From: CAZGSN01 sp964371655 | Lineage (GTDB): Bacteria > Desulfobacterota > Binatia > HRBIN30 | Length of the DNA: 37,665 nt | Reading direction: 5' to 3' | Assembly: GCA_964371655.1 (NCBI GenBank) | Contig: CAYJOD010000062.1 | Location: forward strand, 1 to 37,665 | Part shown: positions 31,883 to 37,665 of the stretch, in pieces | Layout of the letters: each line of letters begins with the position of its first letter | Position numbering within the stretch: the stretch's first letter is position 1 | The notes under the pieces: model-generated | The model's database searches: none | Told to the model about the DNA's origin: nothing | The model's input: the letters and a program-made list of their open reading frames with translations, nothing else | Position numbers and translations under genes: made by a program

Positions 31883-33253
31883 TCACCTCTGGAAGAGCAC
31901 GACACCGTCACGCTCGAGGACTACCCGGAAATCGGGCATGCCTCGCAGCTGTGCGGCGAACTGCTCCGCGGTTTCGCGACTGAGCTCGCACGGCCGGCGC
32001 AGGTTGACGAGAACGTAGTGGACATCCGGCTTGAGCGCCGATGGATTCTTGACCGAGACGAGGGTGTCGACATAGCTGCGCTGGGAGACGTGTGACACGA
32101 AGCAGCTATCGGCCACCACTGCCTCGCCTTGACGGCCAATCATGCGTATCGCGGCGCGCTGCGCCGACAGCGACTCCCAGCCTGCGAAGTAGCCGACGAG
32201 GCGTGGGTAGCGCGCCAGAATCGCGAAGCTGATCGCCGCCCAGATCAGGAGCGCGCGCCGGCTGCGGATCCGCGCCTGTCCGCTCGCCATCGCCACAACA
32301 ACCGCAAGGAACAGGAACGGTAGCGCCGGGAGGGAGTACTGGTTGGTTAGATGACGCTGGAGCCGCGAGTCGGAAAGCAGGTTGAGGACGACAATCGGCA
32401 CTGCCCCAAGCAGCGCAGCGCTATGCCGCAAACGCAGCCCCCATAGCAGCGGCGCCGCCAACCCGAGCAGGTAGCCGCCGGCGCTCACCGACAGGCATCG
32501 CTCCACAACAACCCAAGGCCTCAGCGCCAGATTGGTGACGATCTCGATGAGCGAGGCTCCGAGGTAGGCGTAGCGGTTGTCTCCAACTACAGCCGCCGCG
32601 TCTTCCCCAGTGATCGCCGGCACCACCAGGAGGTTGACGAAGGCGAACCACGCCCCTCCGGCAACCACGGCCAGCACTCCGTAGAAGCGCGACTGCCTGC
32701 GCAGGCACAGCCAACCGCCCATCCCGCACACGCTCACGCCGAGGACCGACTTGCACGACAGGACGATCGCCACGCAGGCGCAGAAGCGGCCGAGCTGGTC
32801 GCGGCGCGCTGCCAGCACCGCACCGAACAGTGCCGGCACCGCGATGGTCTCCGGATGAAAGTCGGCGAGGTTGGCGTTGAACACTACCGGATACAGGAGG
32901 TAGCAGGCCACCAGGGTCAGAGCCTCGGGCTCGGGCAGCGCATAGGAGCGCGCAATCGCGAACAGCGGCCACGCTCCCAATGCCAGCGCCAGCGCTTGGA
33001 TGAGCAACAACCAGTAGGGCGAGGGCCAGACGATGTAGGGCAGGGCGAGCGCGTACCAGATCGGCGCGCCGTGGTCGCCCATGATGTGGTAGCCAAGGAA
33101 CGAGGAGATCGGCGCTGCGCCGACACTGATCAGATACGTTGCCTGGTCGAAGATGGCCAGGTCGTACGCGGTCGACTGGAACAGGAAATGCCGTAAGGCC
33201 GCACTGAGAAAGAGGACGAGGAAGGCCGTAAGGACGAGGGCTCGTAGACGCAC
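31883..33253 (-). CDS. DUF2079 family multi-pass membrane protein
   Basis: 456 residues from a GTG at 33253. Around ten hydrophobic segments are visible. The family hallmarks YDLAIFDQATYLIS (near the N-terminus), the HIMGDHGAPIWYALALPYIVWPS-type loop and NANLADFHPETIAVPALFG are clear. DUF2079 proteins resemble GT-C-type membrane glycosyltransferases, with acidic residues in the first periplasmic loop, but no activity is established. GTG 33253 is chosen because GAGAAAG precedes it and the first helix follows within a few residues; the open frame extends upstream through the palindrome 33345-33449 and repeat C2, whose translation is not protein-like. It is the only minus-strand gene of the glycan region. 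Its neighbours suggest cell-surface polysaccharide work. Confidence 0.85.
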   Translation of the reverse strand: MRLRALVLTAFLVLFLSAALRHFLFQSTAYDLAIFDQATYLISVGAAPISSFLGYHIMGDHGAPIWYALALPYIVWPSPYWLLLIQALALALGAWPLFAIARSYALPEPEALTLVACYLLYPVVFNANLADFHPETIAVPALFGAVLAARRDQLGRFCACVAIVLSCKSVLGVSVCGMGGWLCLRRQSRFYGVLAVVAGGAWFAFVNLLVVPAITGEDAAAVVGDNRYAYLGASLIEIVTNLALRPWVVVERCLSVSAGGYLLGLAAPLLWGLRLRHSAALLGAVPIVVLNLLSDSRLQRHLTNQYSLPALPFLFLAVVVAMASGQARIRSRRALLIWAAISFAILARYPRLVGYFAGWESLSAQRAAIRMIGRQGEAVVADSCFVSHVSQRSYVDTLVSVKNPSALKPDVHYVLVNLRRPCELSRETAEQFAAQLRGMPDFRVVLERDGVVLFQR

Positions 33254-33344
33254 GGATACTGCTTTCTCAGATTCGATTGCCGCAGGGAAGGTCCACGACT
33301 GCGTATCGGCGTGTTGGGGACCCCCGGCAGAGCCGGAACCGAGC

Positions 33345-33449
33345 GGGAAGAAATGGAAAACGGGAAACCGAAAACCGGAGATTGAGAACCGGTAAATTGA
33401 CCGGTTTCCAGTTTCCGGTCGCCTGTTCCCGGTTTTCCATCTTCCTTCC
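33345..33449. repeat. Repeat family D, copy 1 (ATGGAAAACGGGAA / TTCCCGGTTTTCCAT)
   Basis: The left arm begins GGAAGAAATGGAAAACGGGA; the reverse-complemented right arm begins GGAAGATGGAAAACCGGGAA. An inner palindrome GAACCGGTAAATTGACCGGTT is seen in the middle. The second copy is at 35782-35888. It lies upstream of the DUF2079 start. Confidence 0.7.
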
Positions 33450-33496
33450 GCGCTGCTCAAGACGTTCCCGATGAGTACCCGGCTTGGATTGCTACC

Positions 33497-33662
33497 CAAG
33501 ACTTCACCGCAGAGACGCAGAGGCGCGGAGAAGAACATGCCCTGAGAACAACTGCACATCCGCCGCAACAGAAGAGTGCGCGGAATCAATCATGCCAAAA
33601 TTATGATTCCTTCCAACCATCCAAGGCGTTCTCGGCGTCTCTGCGGTGAGAAATCCAGGCTA
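33497..33662. repeat. Repeat family C, copy 2
   Basis: Homologous over its length to copy 1 (20359-20533): CAAGACTTCACCGCAGAGAC at the left, the shared interior phrases CACATCCGCCG, CGGAATCAATC, TGCCAAAAT and CCATCCAAGGC, and CTGCGGTGAGAAATCCAGGC at the right. The spacing of the arms is shorter by about nine bases. It lies between the DUF2079 gene (minus) and the first GT2 gene (plus). Confidence 0.85.
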
Positions 33663-33742
33663 ACCCCCTGCTCCAATCGTTCGCCATCGTTCGCCACGCG
33701 CGTTGCGCCGCGGCGGCGGCACGTGCTACTCGACGTCTCCCC

Positions 33743-34699
33743 GTGCCGACCCTGGTGCCGCACCTTTCCGTTCTGATCGCTACACGCAACCGCTGCGACC
33801 TGCTCGCCGTAATGTTGCGTAGCCTCGACCAGTGCCTCCAAGACTGCGACCGCCAGGTCGAAGTGATCTTGGTCGACAGCGCCTCCAGCGACGGGACCGG
33901 TGCTTTGATCGATGCGTGGGCGGCAACGCGCCCGCAGCACCGCGCCGTACACGTGGCCGAGCCCGGCAAGTCGCGTGCCCTCAATGCCGCTCTGCGCCTG
34001 GCCAGGGCGCCGCTGCTGGTGTTCTCGGATGACGACGTCGAGCTGCGCCCGAGCTGGCTTGCGAGTATCGCCGCGTTCTTTGCCGAGCACGAGGAGTACG
34101 CCGCCGCGATCGGGCGCGTGCGCACACCGCCGCAGGTGACCGACCCCGACACCTTGGCGCGTGTCGATCTCTACGGCACCCTTCCTCTCTATGACCGCGG
34201 CGACCGCGTCGAAGACAGCAAGCATCTCTACGGCTGCAATATGGCCATCCGCCGCGGCGCCCTGGAGCAAGTCGGCAGCTTCGACGAGGAGCTCGGACCA
34301 GGCGCCAGCGGTCTCCACGAGGACGGCGACATGGCGCGCCGCATTCTGGGTCGGGGCCTGCGCATCGGGTACATGCCGGACGCCATCGTCTACCACACCG
34401 TCGAAGTGGATCGTTTGACCTTCGCGTTCTTTCGCGAAATGCACTGCCGCGATGCGCGTAGCCGCTTCGTTCTCGATCGTAGCCGCAGCCGGGCAAACGT
34501 GCTGTGGCATTGGCTCGGCAGCGCCGCCGGCGTTGCTTGCTGGACCTTGCTCCTCAACCGCAAGCGCATGATGAAGGCTCTCGGCAGGCTCGTATCGCAC
34601 ACCGAGATGCTGCGCCTTGTGACCCAGTCCAAGAGCGAACCTCAATCCGACAAAGGATCTCACCGCAGAGGCGTGGAGACGCAGAGGGGGCAACGATGA
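33743..34699 (+). CDS. Family 2 glycosyltransferase
   Basis: 318 residues from a GTG at 33743. A GT-A fold is clear: LSVLIATRNR (about 8-17), VILVDSASSDGT (41-52, with Asp45), GKSRALNAAL, and the metal/nucleotide-sugar DxD region FSDDDVE (94-100). The acceptor-side acidic motif lies in SGLHEDGDMARRIL. A hydrophobic segment near VLWHWLGSAAGVACWTLLL may hold it at the membrane. It transfers a sugar from a nucleotide donor during surface polysaccharide or LPS assembly; the sugars are unknown. About the last 18 residues (QSDKGSHRRGVETQRGQR) are encoded by the left arm of repeat C3, so its native C-terminus was probably altered by the repeat. No strong ribosome-binding site precedes the GTG. Confidence 0.85.
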   Translation: MPTLVPHLSVLIATRNRCDLLAVMLRSLDQCLQDCDRQVEVILVDSASSDGTGALIDAWAATRPQHRAVHVAEPGKSRALNAALRLARAPLLVFSDDDVELRPSWLASIAAFFAEHEEYAAAIGRVRTPPQVTDPDTLARVDLYGTLPLYDRGDRVEDSKHLYGCNMAIRRGALEQVGSFDEELGPGASGLHEDGDMARRILGRGLRIGYMPDAIVYHTVEVDRLTFAFFREMHCRDARSRFVLDRSRSRANVLWHWLGSAAGVACWTLLLNRKRMMKALGRLVSHTEMLRLVTQSKSEPQSDKGSHRRGVETQRGQR

Positions 34700-34822
34700 C
34701 CGCGTTCAAGGGCCGGAAAGTGAAACCGCGTTGGCAATGATCTTTGATTCGCCGATCTCCTTCTTGCGAAACGTACTCCCTCTGCGCCTCCGCGTCTCCG
34801 CGGTGAAGCCTTTTCCGGTTTA
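34643..34822. repeat. Repeat family C, copy 3 (arms only shared)
   Basis: The left arm runs AATCCGACAAAGGATCTCAC then CGCAGAGGCG; the reverse-complemented right arm runs TAAACCGGAAAAGGCTTCAC then CGCGGAGACG. The arms match those of copies 1 and 2, but the interior (GAAAGTGAAACCGCGTTGGC and following) is unrelated. It overlaps the 3' end of the first GT2 gene and ends 13 bases before the start of the second. Confidence 0.75.
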
Positions 34823-34835
34823 GGTTGGCGGTCTC

Positions 34836-35771
34836 ATGAAGGTCAGCGGCTTCACGTTCATCCGCAACGCCGTCGAGCTCGGTTATCCGATCGAGGAATC
34901 GATCGCGTCGATCCTGCCCCTGTGCGACGAATTCGTCATCGCCGCCGGTGACTCCAGCGACGGCACCACCGAGCTGCTCGAGCGCATCGACTCGCCGAAG
35001 ATCAAACTGATTCACACACGCTGGGACCCGGCCCTATTCGTCCGCGGCGCCATCTTCGCGCAGCAGACGAACGTCGCGCTGCAGGCTTGCCGCGGCGACT
35101 GGGCCGTTTACATTCAGGCCGACGAGGTCGTGCACGAACGCGACCTGCCGATCATCGAAGCGCGCCTGCGCCACTACCTTCCCGACCGCCGCGTCGAGGG
35201 GTTGCTGTTCGACTACCTGCATTTCTTCGGCGACTACGGCCAGGTGCAGACCTCGCACAACTGGTACGCGCGTGAGGTCCGCATCGTCCGCACCGGCATT
35301 GGCGTGGAGTCGTGGCACGACGCGCAGGGCTTCCGCCGCAACGGTGCCAAGCTGCACGTCGCGCACAGCGGCGCCACGATGTACCACTATGGTTGGGTGC
35401 GACCGCCGCGCCGGCTGCACCGCAAGGGCCACGCCTTCAACGCTGCCTACGTCGGCGAGCAAGCCGCGGCGGCGCCGGCGGAGAACGAGGAGGTCTATCC
35501 GTGGGGTCTGCTGCACGGCTTGCGCCCGTACCGCGGATCGCATCCGGCGGTGATGCGCGCGCGCGTGCAGGAGCAAGATTGGAAGCTGCAGCCGACGGCG
35601 AAAGCCTGGCACAAGCACGACCGCCTGCGTGTCCGCGTCCACTCCTGGATTGAGAACAACCTTCTCGGCTTCCGCGTCGGCGAGCGCCAGAACTACGTCC
35701 TCCTCAAGGATCTTCCACGCGAGCCGTCGCCGATCGCGTGGAAGCAGCGCCTGGCGCGGTATCGCGAGTAG
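34836..35771 (+). CDS. Family 2-type glycosyltransferase
   Basis: 311 residues. The N-terminus GFTFIRNAVELGYPIEESI and the strand VIAAGDSSDGTTELL (34-48) are typical of a GT2-like subfamily that acts on surface glycans; QADEVVHE (94-101) occupies the place of the DxD motif as QADE. The C-terminal half is rich in His, Trp and Arg (HYGWVRPPRRLHRKGHAFN) and is not recognised beyond this family. The ATG at 34836 is directly followed by the first strand. It is third in the plus-strand glycan group, next to the heptosyltransferase-like gene. Sugar donor and acceptor unknown. Confidence 0.82.
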   Translation: MKVSGFTFIRNAVELGYPIEESIASILPLCDEFVIAAGDSSDGTTELLERIDSPKIKLIHTRWDPALFVRGAIFAQQTNVALQACRGDWAVYIQADEVVHERDLPIIEARLRHYLPDRRVEGLLFDYLHFFGDYGQVQTSHNWYAREVRIVRTGIGVESWHDAQGFRRNGAKLHVAHSGATMYHYGWVRPPRRLHRKGHAFNAAYVGEQAAAAPAENEEVYPWGLLHGLRPYRGSHPAVMRARVQEQDWKLQPTAKAWHKHDRLRVRVHSWIENNLLGFRVGERQNYVLLKDLPREPSPIAWKQRLARYRE

Positions 35772-35781
35772 GGGCCAAGAT

Positions 35782-35888
35782 ATGGAAAACCGGGAACCGA
35801 GAATCAGGAACGGGGAATCGATAAATGCGGAAGCGTCCAGCATTGGCACATTCTCAATTCTCGGTTCCCGGGTCCCTGTTTTCCATTC
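35782..35888. repeat. Repeat family D, copy 2
   Basis: The left arm ATGGAAAACCGGGAACCGAG then AATCAGGAAC pairs with the right arm TCTCAATTCTCGGTTCCCGG then GTCCCTGTTTTCCAT. The end sequence ATGGAAAAC is shared with copy 1 at 33345-33449, while the middle differs. It lies between the second GT2 gene and the first GT9 gene. Confidence 0.7.
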
Positions 35889-35903
35889 TCTTCTTCCGAG
35901 CGA

Positions 35904-36968
35904 GTGGATCACCCCGTGCCACTGAACCACATCCTTCTCATGCGCACCGACCACCTCGGCGACATGCTGCTGACGTTGCCGATGGCGACGGCGATCAAGA
36001 CCGCGTTGCCGGCGTGTCGCGTCAGCGTGTTGGCTTCGCCGTTGAATGCCGAGGCGGCGCGACATCATCCGCATGTCGACGAGGTCGTGCTCGATGCGCA
36101 GGAGGCTAAGGGCTCCAACCTGCAAGGGGTGAACGAGCTGGGGCGGCGCCTGCGGGCGCGGCAATGCGATGCCGCCGTGGTCGTACACGCAACACCGCGC
36201 CTTGCGCTCGCCGCTTGTCTGGGTCGCATCCCCATTCGCGTCGGCACCGCCTATCGCGCCTACTCGCTTCTCTTCAATCGTCGCGTACGACAGCATCGGC
36301 GCGCTTCGAACAAGCATGAAGCCGAGCTCAATGTCGAGCTACTGCAGGCGCTGGGGATCCGTGCCGTCGCTCCGCCGCGAGCGCTGTGGCGCGTCGAAGC
36401 GCAAGACCGCGACAGCGTCGCCGAGCTATTGCGTAGTTTCGGTATCGAGACCAAGAGCTTCGTCGTCCTCCACCCCGGCAGCGCCGGCTCGTCGATGAAC
36501 TGGGCACCGCAGCAATATGCCGAGCTCGGCTGCGCCCTGGCGGGTGCCGGTGTGCGCGTCGTCGTCAGCGGCGGGCCGACGGAGACGGCTCTGACACATC
36601 AGGTCGTTACGGCGATCGGCGCCGGTGCCATTGGCGCTAACGCCGTCGACCTCGGTGGTCGTCTGACGCTGCCGCAGCTCGCGGCCTTGCTCGAGCAGGC
36701 CACGGCGTTCGTCGGCAGCTCGACCGGTCCGACACATCTCGCCGCCGCCGTCGGCACTCCCGTCGTCGGCCTCTATCCGCCTTTGCGCTCGACCCTGCCG
36801 CAACGCTGGCGTCCCCTCGGTGACGACGTCACGATCCTTCAACCCGAGGTCGGACAGATCTGCGCAAAGTGTTTGCGCGAGCGCTGTCAGTTTTTTCATT
36901 GCATGGAGAAACACCTCGACGTCGACACCGTCGCCGCCGCGGTCAAGAGAATCGTCGCGAACCGATGA
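35904..36968 (+). CDS. Family 9 glycosyltransferase, LPS heptosyltransferase-like
   Basis: 354 residues from a GTG at 35904; a GTG at 35916 is also possible. A GT-B fold of two Rossmann-like domains: the N-domain has ILLMRTDHLGDMLLTLPMA (10-28), the C-domain FVVLHPGSAGSSMNWAPQQY, VVVSGGPTE and STGPTHLAAAVGTPVVGLYPP, the ADP-heptose binding signature. A late cysteine cluster (ICAKCLRERCQFFHCM) could bind a metal or form disulfides. Full length for the family. It adds heptose to the LPS inner core, or a related sugar, on the cytoplasmic face of the inner membrane. The next gene is a second member of the same family after a 121-base gap with a palindrome. Confidence 0.9.
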   Translation: MDHPVPLNHILLMRTDHLGDMLLTLPMATAIKTALPACRVSVLASPLNAEAARHHPHVDEVVLDAQEAKGSNLQGVNELGRRLRARQCDAAVVVHATPRLALAACLGRIPIRVGTAYRAYSLLFNRRVRQHRRASNKHEAELNVELLQALGIRAVAPPRALWRVEAQDRDSVAELLRSFGIETKSFVVLHPGSAGSSMNWAPQQYAELGCALAGAGVRVVVSGGPTETALTHQVVTAIGAGAIGANAVDLGGRLTLPQLAALLEQATAFVGSSTGPTHLAAAVGTPVVGLYPPLRSTLPQRWRPLGDDVTILQPEVGQICAKCLRERCQFFHCMEKHLDVDTVAAAVKRIVANR

Positions 36969-36972
36969 CTTC

Positions 36973-37070
36973 TTTGGAGTGCGGGAGCTTGCTCCCGCTT
37001 TGGCGGTGGCGACACCGCTTCATTACGGCACATCACGCTTCAAAGCGGCGGCAAGCCGCCGCACTCCAAA
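36973..37070. repeat. Palindromic module GGAGTGCGGGAGC...CCGCACTCC (core of element A, without its ends)
   Basis: TTTGGAGTGCGGGAGCTTGC then TCCCGCTTT at the left and AAAGCGGCGGCAAGCCGCCG then CACTCCAAA at the right, arranged as in the inside of element A (about 26-115 and 9617-9707). The TTGCACATAAATTCG ends of element A are absent here. The module thus exists independently and appears nested within element A. Confidence 0.8.
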
Positions 37071-37089
37071 GCGGCAGCGCGGGCATGCC

Positions 37090-37629
37090 ATGAGCGTACC
37101 GATTCATCTCCCCGATCGTGCCAAGATCCTGATCGTGCGCTTGCGGCGCATCGGCGATCTGTTGCTGCTGACGCCGGCGCTGCGGGCAATCCGCGACACC
37201 TATCCCCAGGCACGGATCGACGTGCTCGTCCTCGACGGTTTTCACCATGCTCTGGTTGGCAACCCGCGCATCGACCGCCCACTCATACTCAAGCGTGGTG
37301 CGGCCGAGTGGTTGTCAGCGATCAACGCCTGCGGGCGCGGTGGTTACGACGCTGTGCTCGACTTCCAGAGCAGTCCACGTAGTCTGCCCTTCGTCGTCGC
37401 CGCCCACGCCGCCGTACGCGTCGGCTGGCGCAAGCGCGGGGTGCGCGATTGGGCCTACACCCACCACGCACCCGGATGGGACGAGCCGATCTACGTGGCC
37501 CGCAACTTCGTACGCTTTGCCTCCATCATCGGGGTACCGGTCAGCGCCGACCTGCACCTCGAGCTGGTGTTGGCCGCTGCCGATCGCGAGCGAGCCGCCG
37601 ACACCTTCGCCGCCATAACTCCGCTCTAA
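37090..37629 (+). CDS. Family 9 glycosyltransferase-like protein, N-terminal half only
   Basis: 179 residues. The start (ILIVRLRRIGDLLLLTPALRAI) matches the first domain of heptosyltransferases, and the body (FDAVLDFQSS-like YDAVLDFQSSPRSLP, then VGWRKRGVRDWAY) follows the family to about the middle. It then ends with TAA at 37627-37629, where a full protein of about 350 residues would go on to its ADP-heptose-binding domain. No frame carries a recognisable continuation in the last 36 bases. Either a true truncation, or a sequence error close to the contig end; the window edge prevents a decision. Probably inactive as it stands. Preceded by the palindromic module 36973-37070. Confidence 0.8.
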   Translation: MSVPIHLPDRAKILIVRLRRIGDLLLLTPALRAIRDTYPQARIDVLVLDGFHHALVGNPRIDRPLILKRGAAEWLSAINACGRGGYDAVLDFQSSPRSLPFVVAAHAAVRVGWRKRGVRDWAYTHHAPGWDEPIYVARNFVRFASIIGVPVSADLHLELVLAAADRERAADTFAAITPL

Positions 37630-37665
37630 GCCGATCGAGCCGACGGGATTCTCCACAATAACAAT

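Noticed and set aside
33253..33589. Longer N-terminus for the DUF2079 protein (start at 33589)
   Set aside because: The extra 112 codons translate repeat C2 and the family D palindrome; the sequence is not protein-like and the first transmembrane helix begins just after GTG 33253.
1..37665. tRNA, rRNA, phage or toxin-antitoxin genes, or a transposase
   Set aside because: I looked for these on both strands and recognised none; absence cannot be proven by eye for tRNA genes.

Overview
The window looks like a metagenome-derived contig from a GC-rich Gram-negative bacterium of the broad 'deltaproteobacterial' type. The Binatota/Candidatus Binatia or a neighbour such as the Myxococcota is the best guess. 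The hints are secreted proteins with the Cys-rich GNGVLDPGE..CDDGN module (DUF4215-like) followed by long Thr/Pro linkers, a two-subunit KorAB, a luciferase-like (F420-type) oxidoreductase beside a DapB-like enzyme, and heptosyltransferases that imply LPS. This placement is inference; no rRNA or tRNA gene was seen.

Layout: 275-2528 (minus) is a partner-switching module of GAF-PP2C phosphatase, anti-sigma kinase and STAS antagonist. 2913-6993 holds an SDR oxidoreductase, an ArsR-rhodanese regulator sharing one perfect operator palindrome with a divergent fatty-acid-hydroxylase-like membrane enzyme, a nucleoside phosphorylase-like protein and a methyltransferase. 7239-9563 is a large secreted modular protein. 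10124-12409 is a DapB-like dehydrogenase with an LLM oxidoreductase. 12791-15466 is a GlnD-like nucleotidyltransferase with two ACT domains but no visible HD phosphohydrolase signature. 15594-20341 (minus) carries an MmgE/PrpD protein, a secreted SGNH hydrolase and a Nudix hydrolase. 20538-23767 (minus) is a korA-korB-ferritin-like operon. 24032-27737 has a CoA-binding protein, a small membrane protein, an MFS transporter and a HemY-type protoporphyrinogen oxidase. 27915-31647 (minus) is the rpsO-pnp-M16 peptidase cluster. 31883 to the end is a cell-surface glycan region: a DUF2079 membrane protein, two family-2 glycosyltransferases and two GT9 heptosyltransferase-like proteins, the last one truncated.

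The most striking feature is the intergenic DNA. Almost every gap longer than about 100 bases holds a palindromic element, and these fall into several distinct families. One (A; 1-169 and 9588-9758) has 19-bp terminal inverted repeats and, in its internal copy, perfect 9-bp flanking direct repeats, so it looks like a non-autonomous transposable element (MITE). Others are a ~117-bp family ending in GAYTGTCTCAA (B), a ~170-bp family ending in ACCGCAGAG arms (C, three copies), a ~105-bp ATGGAAAAC family (D, two copies), a 167-bp single copy with ~45-bp arms (E), and a 197-bp palindrome made of nested hairpins (F). Two proteins, the Nudix hydrolase and the first GT2, end inside such elements, so their C-terminal tails and stop codons come from repeat DNA. 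No transposase gene is present in the window.
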